This document shows positions 1 to 8,451 of a DNA stretch of 64,000 bases, in pieces. The stretch is from Neisseria uirgultaei (GTDB taxonomy: Bacteria > Pseudomonadota > Gammaproteobacteria > Burkholderiales > Neisseriaceae). A program made the translations under genes and the position numbers. Position 1 is the stretch's first letter, and each line of letters begins with the position of its first letter. The notes under the pieces were generated by a model. That model searched no databases. It saw only the letters and a list, made by a program, of their open reading frames with translations, and was not told where the DNA came from. Location of the stretch: NCBI RefSeq assembly GCF_962719845.1, contig NZ_CAUIYF010000003.1, forward strand, positions 1 through 64,000, in the 5' to 3' direction.

Positions 1-3
1 TAA

Positions 4-759
4 TCAAATCTTGGCAGATTGGATTTGGCTTAAAAATCTCCGCGTCCGTTCGTGTTTGGGGTGGTCGAACAACTCTTTCGGGCCGCCCTGCTCTACGATA
101 ACGCCGCCGTCCATCACGACGACGGTAGTCGCCACTTCAAGCGCAAACTTGATTTCGTGGGTCACGACAACCATCGTCCAACCTTCCCGAGCCAATTCCT
201 TCATGGCGTTCAACACGTCTTGCACCAACTCGGGGTCGAGTGCGGAAGTCGGTTCGTCAAACAGCATCAGCTCGGGCTGAATCGCCAATGCGCGGGCGAT
301 GCCGACGCGCTGTTGCTGACCGCCGGAAAGCTGGTAGGGATAAAGGTCAACCTTGTCGCCCAAACCGACTTTTTCAAGCAATTTCAAAGCTTCTTCGCGC
401 GCTTGGGCGGCAGGTTTGCCTTGTACGGCAACCGGTCCTTCCATCACGTTTTCCAACGCAGTTTTGTGCGGAAAGAGGTTGTATTGTTGGAACACCATGC
501 CGGACTTGCGGCGCAGTGCCAAGATGTCGTGCTTTGTCGTTTTTTTGGAAAAATCGATGCTTAACGGCCGCTCGTTGTCGAACTCGATTTGTCCGTCTTC
601 AGGCATTTCCAAAGCGTTTAAACAGCGCAGAAACGTCGTTTTGCCTGAGCCGGAAGGCCCTAAGATAACCACCACCTGCCCTTTGCCCACATCCAAATCG
701 ATGCCGCGCAAAATAGCGTTTTCGCCAAAGGTTTTGCGGATATTGCGGATTTTAATCAT
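4..759 (-). CDS. Polar amino acid (cystine-type) ABC transporter ATP-binding protein
   Basis: ATPase subunit of a polar amino acid importer, working on the cytoplasmic face of the inner membrane. Visible motifs: Walker A GPSGSGKT at residues 34-41, Q-loop near 91, signature LSGGQQQR at 144-151, Walker B LMLFDEP at 164-170 and switch His201. The length of 251 aa is normal for GlnQ/TcyC-like ATPases. It is the last gene of a three-gene operon read leftward with its permease (9 bp gap) and binding protein. Neisserial homologues of this system are known as cystine importers; substrate here is by homology only. Confidence 0.95.
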   Translation of the reverse strand: MIKIRNIRKTFGENAILRGIDLDVGKGQVVVILGPSGSGKTTFLRCLNALEMPEDGQIEFDNERPLSIDFSKKTTKHDILALRRKSGMVFQQYNLFPHKTALENVMEGPVAVQGKPAAQAREEALKLLEKVGLGDKVDLYPYQLSGGQQQRVGIARALAIQPELMLFDEPTSALDPELVQDVLNAMKELAREGWTMVVVTHEIKFALEVATTVVVMDGGVIVEQGGPKELFDHPKHERTRRFLSQIQSAKI

Positions 760-768
760 GGCTTTCCC

Positions 769-1485
769 TTATTTGGCGACATAGCGGTCGAAGCGTTTTT
801 CCAAGCGCGCCTGAATCAGGAATAGCACTTTGCAGAAACACCAGTAAACCAACGCGGCTTCGATATAAACGGGCAAAAAGTCATAAGTACGGTTTGCTGT
901 CTCCTGGGCGACACGGAAAAGCTCCGTTACCGTTACCACTGCGGCGAGCGAGGTGTTTTTGAACAAGCCGATAAACTCGTTGCTCAAAGGCGGCACGGCA
1001 ACGCGGAATGCCTGCGGCGCGACGATGCGGCGGAAAGTCTGCATATAGGTCATACCGATGGAGAAACCTGCTTCCCATTGGCCTTTCGGCACGGACAAAA
1101 TCGCCGCGCGTATGGTTTCGGAAGCGTATGCGCCGACATTGAGCGAAAAGCCGATGATGGCGGCAGGAATCGGGTCGATATAGATGCCGACGGAAGGCAG
1201 CCCGTAAAACACAATCACAAGCTGCACCAACAGCGGCGTACCGCGAATGACGGAAATATAAAATTCCACCAGCTTCAGCAGGATTTTCCGCGCAATGCCG
1301 CCGGCGGGCATAATCCGCACCAAAGCCACGGCTACGGCAATAACCATACCGATAACGAAAGAAGCTGCCGCCAAAGGCAGAGACACCGCGAAGCCGGCTT
1401 TGACCATAGGCAAAAACGCGCTGACAATCATATCGGCGCGTGTTTCCGTCATAAACGGCAGCGAAGCAAGAAAATTATTGAACAC
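769..1485 (-). CDS. Polar amino acid (cystine-type) ABC transporter permease
   Basis: Inner-membrane permease of the importer, 238 aa, with about five hydrophobic segments of the HisM/GlnP type. The cytoplasmic EAA loop lies around residues 118-145 (ASETIRAAIL...GQWEAG) and is where the ATPase docks. The start is a GTG that overlaps the end of the binding-protein gene by 11 bp, which implies translational coupling; an ATG at codon 12 is a less likely alternative. Substrate is inferred from the neighbouring receptor. Confidence 0.93.
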   Translation of the reverse strand: MFNNFLASLPFMTETRADMIVSAFLPMVKAGFAVSLPLAAASFVIGMVIAVAVALVRIMPAGGIARKILLKLVEFYISVIRGTPLLVQLVIVFYGLPSVGIYIDPIPAAIIGFSLNVGAYASETIRAAILSVPKGQWEAGFSIGMTYMQTFRRIVAPQAFRVAVPPLSNEFIGLFKNTSLAAVVTVTELFRVAQETANRTYDFLPVYIEAALVYWCFCKVLFLIQARLEKRFDRYVAK

Positions 1486-2302
1486 TGATGTCTTTTCCGA
1501 AGAATTGTTCGCCCAGTTTTTTCAGCGTGCCGTCGGCTTTCAGCTCGTTGATTGCCGTGCTGAATTTCGCCACGGCTTCGTCATTGCCCTTGTTGACAAC
1601 CAGGCCGGAACCGACTTTTTCATCGGCAGGCGCGGACCAAACGATTTTCACGCCGGCATTCGGGTTTTTCTTCAGATAGTCTAAAACCGCCAATTCATCG
1701 TTCAAAGTCGCATCGGCGCGTTTTTGTTCAATCAGGGTCAAAGATTGCGCCAAACCGTCCACCGGCACGAGTTCCGCTCCCGCCGCTTTGGCTCTTTCGC
1801 CGTAGTTGCTGGTCAGGGATTGTGCGGTTTTCACGCCTTTGATGTCGTCGATAGATTTGATGTTGCTGTCGTTACGCGCCACCAAAACCGCACCGCTCCA
1901 GCTGTAAGGTTCGGATTTGTCGAATGTCGCTTGGCGTTCGGGGCTGGTCAAACCGACTTGGTTTGCCACCACGTCGAAACGTCCCGCCTTCAAACCCGCC
2001 ATCATCGAATCCCATTGCGTTTCTTTAAACTCGACTTTGACACCTAATTTTTCCGCCACGGCGCGGGTAACTTCCACATCGTAGCCGGTCAGTTTGCCGT
2101 CTTTGTCGTGGTAGGTAAACGGCGCGTAAGTGCCTTCCGTGCCGACGGTAACCGTGCCTTTATTGTTGATGCGCTCGATTAAAGAACCGGAAACTGCCGA
2201 TTGTGCAGGCGCGGAAGATGCTCCGCTGCCGCCTTCCGAACCGCCGCAGGCCGCCAAAACCAATGCGGCAATGCCGCCGAGTACGAATTTTTCCAACATC
2301 AT
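1475..2302 (-). CDS. Amino acid (cystine-type) ABC transporter substrate-binding lipoprotein
   Basis: Extracytoplasmic receptor of the importer, family 3 solute-binding protein (SBP_bac_3). Residues 1-19 are a lipoprotein signal ending in the lipobox LAAC (Cys19), followed by a Gly/Ser-rich tether; the binding domain starts near residue 50 (TVGTEGTYAPFTY). Two adjacent ATGs follow the AGGAGAGG site; spacing favours the second (position 2299), which shortens the protein by one residue. It heads the operon with permease and ATPase. Cystine is the substrate reported for the gonococcal homologue; the sequence alone shows only the polar amino acid class. Confidence 0.93.
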   Translation of the reverse strand: MMLEKFVLGGIAALVLAACGGSEGGSGASSAPAQSAVSGSLIERINNKGTVTVGTEGTYAPFTYHDKDGKLTGYDVEVTRAVAEKLGVKVEFKETQWDSMMAGLKAGRFDVVANQVGLTSPERQATFDKSEPYSWSGAVLVARNDSNIKSIDDIKGVKTAQSLTSNYGERAKAAGAELVPVDGLAQSLTLIEQKRADATLNDELAVLDYLKKNPNAGVKIVWSAPADEKVGSGLVVNKGNDEAVAKFSTAINELKADGTLKKLGEQFFGKDISVQ

Positions 2303-2571
2303 CCTCTCCTGTAAAAAGTGTGCAAGTGCGGCATTCTAAGTGAAATTGCGGCAAACACAAAGAATACTTTTTTATATGGCTATTCCAAACCGGAATGGGA
2401 AAGATATGCCGGAGCCGCCGGAAGCAGAAATAAAGGCGGCGGGCGGCGCGAAACCGAAAAGCGGCATCAGGTACGCAAACGGCGGATTCACGCACGCTGT
2501 TCCGGCAAAAATCCGCCTGCCGATTCGGTGCTATAATCCACCCGAAACAGATGACACCAAAAAGGAACATC

Positions 2572-3480
2572 ATGAACACGCCCCAATCCGCCATCATTCC
2601 CGACCACGCACAAGCCGGCATCTTTATCGAAGCCGACTTCGCCGCCAACCGCCTCAACGATATTAAAGCCGCCTGCCGCGCTTCGCTCGACGCGCTATCC
2701 GCCTTGAAAACCCGTTTTCCGGACGATATTTTGGGTCTGACCATCGCCTTCGGCAGCAAAGCCTGGAAAACATTCGGACATACGGGCGAAGGCAGTGAAA
2801 TCAAACCCTTCCCCGAAATGGGCAACGGGCTTGCGCCGTCCACGCAGCACGATATGTACATCCACATCCAATCCTTCCGCCAAAACGCCGCCTACGCGCT
2901 TGCCCAATCCGTTTTGGGCGCATTCGGCGACAGCATATGCGTCGCGTCCGAAGAACACGGTTTGCGCCTGTATCAGGATCGCGGACTGGACGGTTTCGTC
3001 GACGGCACGGAAAACCCGCAGGGCGATGAAAAAATCCGCGAAGTCGCCATCATCCCCGAAGGAAAACCCGATGCGGGCGGCAGCTATGTCCTGCTGCAAA
3101 AATACCTGCACGACTTGAAAAAATGGGATGCCGTCCCCGTCGTCGAACAGGAAGCCGCCGTCGGACGCAGCAAGGAAACCAACGATGAATTCAGCCGCGA
3201 TGTCCGCCTGCCCGATTCGCACTTGGGACGCGTCAACCTGAAAGAAAACGGCATCGGTCTGAAAATCGTCCGCCGCAGCCTGCCCTTCGGCAAAATCAGC
3301 GGCGAACACGGTTTGATGTTTACCGCATACTGCCGCACGCTGCACAATATCGAAGCGCAATTATTGAGTATGTTCGGCGATACGGACGGCAAAACCGACC
3401 TGCTGCTCCGGCACCTCTCCGCCGCCGTTTCGGGCGGATACTACTACGCCCCGTCCCTCGAACGCCTGCAAAACCTCTAA
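2572..3480 (+). CDS. DyP-type haem peroxidase (YfeX/EfeB class)
   Basis: Dye-decolourising peroxidase family, 302 aa, using haem and H2O2. The distal motif GFVDGTENP lies at residues 141-149 (Asp144), the likely proximal haem ligand is His217 and an Arg pair sits at 234-235; this spacing resembles the cytoplasmic YfeX class. No Tat or Sec signal is visible, so it is probably cytoplasmic, unlike EfeB. ATG at 2572 is chosen because AAAGGAAC precedes it; the in-frame ATG at 2551 lacks a site. The gene is monocistronic and ends in a DUS-pair terminator. Physiological substrate unknown. Confidence 0.92.
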   Translation: MNTPQSAIIPDHAQAGIFIEADFAANRLNDIKAACRASLDALSALKTRFPDDILGLTIAFGSKAWKTFGHTGEGSEIKPFPEMGNGLAPSTQHDMYIHIQSFRQNAAYALAQSVLGAFGDSICVASEEHGLRLYQDRGLDGFVDGTENPQGDEKIREVAIIPEGKPDAGGSYVLLQKYLHDLKKWDAVPVVEQEAAVGRSKETNDEFSRDVRLPDSHLGRVNLKENGIGLKIVRRSLPFGKISGEHGLMFTAYCRTLHNIEAQLLSMFGDTDGKTDLLLRHLSAAVSGGYYYAPSLERLQNL

Positions 3481-3488
3481 GCCGGACG

Positions 3489-3523
3489 ATGCCGTCTGAA
3501 ACCCTTTTTTCAGACGGCATTTC
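3489..3523 (+). terminator. DUS inverted pair, terminator after the peroxidase gene
   Basis: ATGCCGTCTGAA and its reverse complement form a 12 bp stem with a T-rich loop and a following T run, 9 bp after the stop codon. Such DUS pairs are the common neisserial terminators and also serve DNA uptake. Confidence 0.85.
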
Positions 3524-3559
3524 CCGTTTTACCGTCCAACCGTTTCCCGAGCGCGCACT

Positions 3560-6500
3560 ATGTCCGCACCCATCCGAGCATTCGACCCGCTGACTGTCCC
3601 CATTGCCGGCACCAACCTGATTGAGGCCTCTGCCGGCACCGGCAAAACCTACGGCATTGCCGCCCTGTTTACGCGCCTGATCGTGTTGGAACAAAAAAGC
3701 GTCGAACGCGTATTGGTCGTAACTTTCACCAAAGCCGCCACCGCCGAGTTGAAAACACGCCTGCGCGCGCGTTTGGACGATGTGTTGCAGGTTTTAGAAA
3801 GCAAAGAAATTGCCGAACTTGGAGACGGCGCGCTTTCAGACGGCATTGCCGCCTACTGCGCCGAACACCACGAAGGCGACACCTTCCTGCCCGCACTCTT
3901 AAAACAGGCTTTGCAAAAAGAGGGCCGGACGCGCCTGATTGTCCGCCTCAAAGCCGCCATCGGGCAATTCGACAACGCCGCCATCTACACCATCCACGGC
4001 TTCTGCCAGCGCATCCTGCGCGACTACGCGTTTTTGTGCCAAGCACCGTTCGATGTCGAACTGACCGAAGAAGACGGCGACCGCCTGCTTGTCCCGGCTC
4101 AAGATTTTTGGCGGGAACGCGTCAGCAACGACCCGGTGCTTGCCGAATTGGTTTTCAAACGCAAAGCTGTGCCGCAAACCGTCCTTGCCCAAATCCGCGC
4201 CTACCTGTCCCGCCCGTACCTGAATTTCCGCCTTCCGCAGGCGGATTTGCCGCAAGCCCGGGACGCCGCTTTGGCAAACTGGCAAAACATTTGCGGAAAT
4301 CTGGCTGAATTAAAAGAAACTTTTTGGCGCATCCACCCCCTTTTAAACGGCAATTCGTATCGGAAAAACAGTTTTGCCGAACTGTTTGACGCGTTGGAAC
4401 AAAAAGCCCTGTCGCCGGATTTGCCCTTTTTGGAGGCGAAGCTGCACGAACGGCTCTTGAAACTCTCGTCCGACAAACTCGAAGCCGGACTGAAAAAAGG
4501 TAAAACGCCCGATGCGGCAGTATTTGCCGAATTGCAGAAACTGGCAGACTTCGGGCGCGATTTGGACGCACTCGAAGAAGCGGAAGAAGCAACAATAATC
4601 CGGCTGCAACTGGATTTAATCGGATACCTCAACCGCAGCCTTGCCGAGATGAAAAAATCGCGCCGCGAACGCGGTTTCGACGACCTGCTGCTCGATGTCC
4701 ATACCGCGCTGACCGACAACCCGCACGCCGAAACCCTCGCCCGCGCCGTTGCCGAAAACTGGGAAACCGCGCTGATCGACGAGTTCCAAGACACCGACCC
4801 GCTGCAATACGAAATCTTCCAAAAGATTTTCATTGCCCAAAACCGCCCGCTGTTCCTCGTCGGCGACCCCAAACAGGCGATTTACAGCTTTCGCGGTGCG
4901 GACATTTACGCCTACCTTCAGGCGGCGGAAGATGCGCGGCACCGCTACACGCTCGCCACCAACTACCGCAGCCACGCCGCGCTTATCGGCAGCATAGGCG
5001 CGCTGTTCCGTCTCAAAGAACACCCGTTCGTTTTGGAAAACATCGGTTATTCGGAAGTCGGTGCGGCGCGTGCCGAAAGCAGGTTGTCGCCCGAACGTCC
5101 TGCCGTACAGGTTCGTTGGCTGCACGAAAACGACAATGAAAAGGCCAACAAAGACGTTTTGCGCCGCCGTGCCGCCGACTATTGCGCCGACGAAATCGCC
5201 CACGCGCTCAACGAAGCCGCCGGAGGCCGTCTGAATTTCAAAGGCTGCCCACTGCAGTCGGGCGATATTGCCGTTCTGGTACGCACGCACAACGAGGCGG
5301 TGATGATTTCCGCCGCCCTGAAAAAACGGCAGGTGCAAAGCGTCCTGCTTTCGCGCGAATCCGTGTTCGCCTCGCCCGAAGCCGCCGCCCTTTCCGCACT
5401 CATCGGCTTCTGGCTCGAACCGCGCCGCGCCGGAACGCTGCGCTTTGTCCTGACAAGCAGCATATTCGGTTATGACGCGCAGCAATTGCACGACTTCAAC
5501 CAAAACGAAAGCGAGATTTTGCATTGGGCGGAATCTGCCCGAACCGCGCTCGACAACTGGAATAAATACGGCATTTTCGCCGCTATGCAGCAATTTTCCC
5601 AAACACACGGCATCGAAACGCGCCTCTTAAGCCGGAACAACGGGCGCAGCCTGACCAATTATTTCCAACTGCTCGAACTGCTTGCCGCCGAAGACGCGCA
5701 AAATCGCAACCCCGCCGCGCTGCACAAATGGCTGCGCGACCAAATCAGCCTTGCCGGCAACAACGGCGGCGACAACCGCGCCATCCGTCTGGAAAGCGAC
5801 GAAGATTTGGTCAAAATCGTTACCATGCACGCCTCGAAAGGTTTGCAGTATCCGCTGGTGTACTGCCCGTTTGCGTGGGACGCGCAAGATACCGGGCCGT
5901 CCGACTGGCAAATCCTCCACCAAAGCGCAAATCGAACCGAACTGTTGGCAAAGGCGCAACTGTCGGAAGACGAACAGAAGCAATACGCCGATGAGGAAAT
6001 GGCGGAACGCCTGCGCCTGCTTTATGTCGCGCTGACGCGTGCCGAGGAACAGCTCAACATCTACGCCGCCTATTCTTCCGATACCGCCGATAACCCCCTC
6101 GCCTACCTGATAGAAGGCTTGCCGCAAGACAACCGCGAAACCGTCCGCCGTGCCTATGCGTGTGAAAAAGACGGCATCGCGATGCTCAAACGCAACTGGC
6201 GGAGCGTGGCGGACAACGCCCCTTCCGGCACAAATTTCGCCTTCACAGAAGATGCGCCGCCCCCTGCCGCCTATCGCGGCAACGCCGGTCAAACCGCCGA
6301 ATTTGCCGCAAACAGCATTCCCGAACGCGGATTCCGATTTGTCCGCCACACCAGCTTTACCGCCTTAAGCCGCCATACCCAAACGCCCGATGGCGGCGAA
6401 GAAGATGCCTGCCCGTCCTTGGATGCCGCCGAAACCTCGGTGCCTGCGATGCCGTCTGAAACGCCGACGGCTTCAGACGGCATATCGGTACACGACTTTC

Positions 6501-7174
6501 CGAAAGGCACGCAGGCGGGGCTGTGCCTGCACGAAATTCTTGAAGATTTCAAATTCGGACAAGCAGCCGCCGAACAGGAAACCCTCATTGCCGACAAGCT
6601 GAAAAAATACGGTTTTGAAGAAATATGGCTGCCCGCCGTTGCCGAAATGGCGGAAGCCTGCCGCAAAACGCCGCTGACGGGGGCATACGGCCTGTCCGAC
6701 ATCCCGCCCGAGTACCGCTGCCCCGAAATGGGCTTTACCCTCCACACCGAAAACTTCGGCCTCAAACGGCTACGCGATTGGTTTGCCCGCGACGATGTCC
6801 GGCTGCCCGAAGTCTGCCGTGCCGCTGCCGAAACGCTCGACTTCCACACCGTCAACGGCTTTTTAAACGGCTTTATCGATATGGTCTGCCAAGACCCCGA
6901 GGGAAATATCTGCGTCATCGACTACAAATCAAACCACCTCGGCACGGACGCATCCGCCTACACGCAACAGGCGATGGACGAAGCCGTCGCGCACCACCAC
7001 TATTACCTTCAGGCACTGATTTACGCCGTTGCCGCCGCACGCTACTTCAAACTGCGCGGACAACCGCCCGCCGCCGTTTCCGTCCGCTACCTGTTTTTGC
7101 GCGGATTGGATGGCAAAGGCGGCGGCGTTTGGCGTTGGGACATAGATGCCGACGCTTTGGAACAGATAAAATAA
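3560..7174 (+). CDS. recB: Exodeoxyribonuclease V beta subunit (RecBCD helicase-nuclease)
   Basis: RecB, 1204 aa, the 3'-5' helicase and nuclease subunit that processes double-strand ends for recombination. Walker A ASAGTGKT is at residues 23-30, the superfamily-1 motif VGDPKQAIYSFRGADIY near 433, and the C-terminal nuclease has NGFIDMV (about 1100) and VIDYKSN (about 1118), the metal-binding Asp-Asp-Lys core. An in-frame DUS pair at 6449-6483 encodes a low-complexity linker between helicase and nuclease parts. recC and recD are not in the window. Length is normal for the family. Confidence 0.97.
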   Translation: MSAPIRAFDPLTVPIAGTNLIEASAGTGKTYGIAALFTRLIVLEQKSVERVLVVTFTKAATAELKTRLRARLDDVLQVLESKEIAELGDGALSDGIAAYCAEHHEGDTFLPALLKQALQKEGRTRLIVRLKAAIGQFDNAAIYTIHGFCQRILRDYAFLCQAPFDVELTEEDGDRLLVPAQDFWRERVSNDPVLAELVFKRKAVPQTVLAQIRAYLSRPYLNFRLPQADLPQARDAALANWQNICGNLAELKETFWRIHPLLNGNSYRKNSFAELFDALEQKALSPDLPFLEAKLHERLLKLSSDKLEAGLKKGKTPDAAVFAELQKLADFGRDLDALEEAEEATIIRLQLDLIGYLNRSLAEMKKSRRERGFDDLLLDVHTALTDNPHAETLARAVAENWETALIDEFQDTDPLQYEIFQKIFIAQNRPLFLVGDPKQAIYSFRGADIYAYLQAAEDARHRYTLATNYRSHAALIGSIGALFRLKEHPFVLENIGYSEVGAARAESRLSPERPAVQVRWLHENDNEKANKDVLRRRAADYCADEIAHALNEAAGGRLNFKGCPLQSGDIAVLVRTHNEAVMISAALKKRQVQSVLLSRESVFASPEAAALSALIGFWLEPRRAGTLRFVLTSSIFGYDAQQLHDFNQNESEILHWAESARTALDNWNKYGIFAAMQQFSQTHGIETRLLSRNNGRSLTNYFQLLELLAAEDAQNRNPAALHKWLRDQISLAGNNGGDNRAIRLESDEDLVKIVTMHASKGLQYPLVYCPFAWDAQDTGPSDWQILHQSANRTELLAKAQLSEDEQKQYADEEMAERLRLLYVALTRAEEQLNIYAAYSSDTADNPLAYLIEGLPQDNRETVRRAYACEKDGIAMLKRNWRSVADNAPSGTNFAFTEDAPPPAAYRGNAGQTAEFAANSIPERGFRFVRHTSFTALSRHTQTPDGGEEDACPSLDAAETSVPAMPSETPTASDGISVHDFPKGTQAGLCLHEILEDFKFGQAAAEQETLIADKLKKYGFEEIWLPAVAEMAEACRKTPLTGAYGLSDIPPEYRCPEMGFTLHTENFGLKRLRDWFARDDVRLPEVCRAAAETLDFHTVNGFLNGFIDMVCQDPEGNICVIDYKSNHLGTDASAYTQQAMDEAVAHHHYYLQALIYAVAAARYFKLRGQPPAAVSVRYLFLRGLDGKGGGVWRWDIDADALEQIK

Positions 7175-7212
7175 CTTCCCGTCCCTTAAGACGACAACCG
7201 CAGGAGAACCCT

Positions 7213-7572
7213 ATGAATATCAAACAATTGATTACCGCCGCACTCATTGCCTCAGCCGCCCTTGCCGCGCAGGCAGCCCCGCAAAAACCCGTATCCGCCG
7301 CCCAAACCGCGCAACATCCGGCCGTTTGGATCGATGTCCGCAGCGAACAGGAATTTAGCGAAGGGCATTTGCACAACGCGGTCAACATCCCCGTTGACCA
7401 AATCGTCCGCCGCATACACGAAGCCGCGCCCGACAAAGACACGCCGGTCAACCTCTACTGCCGCAGCGGACGGCGTGCCGAAGCCGCCCTTCAAGAACTG
7501 AAAAAAGCAGGTTATACAAATGTTGCCAATCACGGCGGTTATGAAGACCTGCTCAAAAAAGGGATGAAATGA
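7213..7572 (+). CDS. Periplasmic single-domain rhodanese
   Basis: Rhodanese-like sulfurtransferase of 119 aa. Residues 1-22 are a Sec signal ending AAQAA, so it acts in the periplasm like PspE. The rhodanese fold is seen as WIDVRSEQEF and GHLHNAVNIP, and the active-site Cys is in LYCRSGRRA, followed by HGGYEDLL. The ATG at 7213 has AGGAGA upstream and lies 38 bp after recB; longer in-frame reading into recB is an artefact. Sulfur donor and acceptor are unknown. Confidence 0.92.
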   Translation: MNIKQLITAALIASAALAAQAAPQKPVSAAQTAQHPAVWIDVRSEQEFSEGHLHNAVNIPVDQIVRRIHEAAPDKDTPVNLYCRSGRRAEAALQELKKAGYTNVANHGGYEDLLKKGMK

Positions 7573-7576
7573 CGCA

Positions 7577-7610
7577 ATGCCGTCTGAAAGGACAGGCTTT
7601 CAGACGGCAT
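7577..7610 (+). terminator. DUS inverted pair after the rhodanese gene
   Basis: Two DUS copies in inverted orientation, starting 5 bp after the stop, form a 12 bp stem with a 10-nt loop. No strong T run follows, so termination may be partial. Confidence 0.65.
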
Positions 7611-7696
7611 ACGGCGTTCCGGCACGCGGCGCAACATCGGGCGCGGCGCGTGCCGCCCCGTCCGAAGCCTGATAAACAAACCGATAAGGAAATACG

Positions 7697-8176
7697 ATGA
7701 AACACATACTCCCCCTGATTGCCGCATCCGCACTCTGCATTTCAACCGCTTCGGCACACCCTGCCGTCAAACCGCCCACCCAAAACGAAACCGCTATGAC
7801 CACGCATACCCTCACCTCAAAATACAGTTTTGACGAAACCGTCAACCGCCTTGAAACCGCCATAAAAAGCAAAGGGATGGACATTTTTGCCGTCATCGAC
7901 CATCAGGAAGCGGCACGCCGAAACGGCCTGACCATGCAGCCGGCAAAAGTCATCGTCTTTGGCACGCCCAAAGCCGGTACGCCGCTGATGGTCAAAGACC
8001 CCGCCTTCGCCCTGCAACTGCCCCTGCGCGTCCTCGTTACCGAAACAGACGGCAAAGTACGCGCCGCCTATACCGATACGCGCGCCCTGATTGCCGGCAG
8101 CCGCATCGGTTTTGACGAAGTAGCAAACACTTTGGCAAACGCCGAAAAACTGATACAAAAAACCGTAGGCGAATAA
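7697..8176 (+). CDS. Secreted DUF302 protein
   Basis: Protein of 159 aa with a Sec signal (residues 1 to about 20, ending STASA). The rest matches the DUF302 pattern: SKYSFDETVNRLETAIKSKG, then MDIFAVIDHQEAARRNG and a PKAGTPLM segment. DUF302 proteins are periplasmic or cytoplasmic with no settled function. ATG at 7697 follows AAGGAAATACG. It stands alone between a DUS terminator and the NIME; no partner is evident. Confidence 0.88.
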   Translation: MKHILPLIAASALCISTASAHPAVKPPTQNETAMTTHTLTSKYSFDETVNRLETAIKSKGMDIFAVIDHQEAARRNGLTMQPAKVIVFGTPKAGTPLMVKDPAFALQLPLRVLVTETDGKVRAAYTDTRALIAGSRIGFDEVANTLANAEKLIQKTVGE

Positions 8177-8224
8177 GCCCGTCGCCGACATATGGCGGAT
8201 GGAAATCAGATGCACACGCCCCTC

Positions 8225-8318
8225 ATTCCCGCGAAGTCGGGAATCCAAGCGGTTGGGTTGCCGTGATTTCCAATCATTGCCGAAACGGACGATTCCGGAT
8301 TCCCGCCTTCGCGGGAAT
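8225..8318. repeat. Neisserial intergenic mosaic element: dRS3-RS-dRS3
   Basis: Two 20 bp dRS3 repeats of form ATTCCC-N8-GGGAAT (8225-8244 and 8299-8318) bracket a 54 bp RS unit. The block is flanked by a further inverted 9-mer, CACACGCCC at 8213 and GGGCGTGTG at 8322. NIMEs are homologous-recombination substrates in meningococci, and dRS3 sites are known targets of the Nf filamentous prophages. Confidence 0.9.
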
Positions 8319-8412
8319 GACGGGCGTGTGCGTTTTTGCCATATCACAGGCAACTTTGCCGAAAATCTTATCTGTCGCCGGTATGCATTCCTGTTTCAAT
8401 CCGCCACAAACC

Positions 8413-8447
8413 AAATGCCGTCTGAACCCCGATTTCAGACGGCATTT
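8413..8447. terminator. DUS inverted pair between DUF302 gene and radA
   Basis: AAATGCCGTCTGAA and its complement form a stem between the convergent DUF302 and radA genes, with A and T runs on the two sides, so it can act for both strands. Confidence 0.8.
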
Positions 8448-8451
8448 CCTT

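Noticed and set aside
2695..3360. Long minus-strand ORF opposite the peroxidase gene
   Set aside because: Antisense shadow of a strongly conserved gene, no ribosome site; similar long shadows lie opposite recB, lepA and pnp.
8225..8318. CRISPR array from repeated dRS3 units
   Set aside because: Only two repeats with internal dyads and one spacer; this is the known NIME layout and no cas gene is near.
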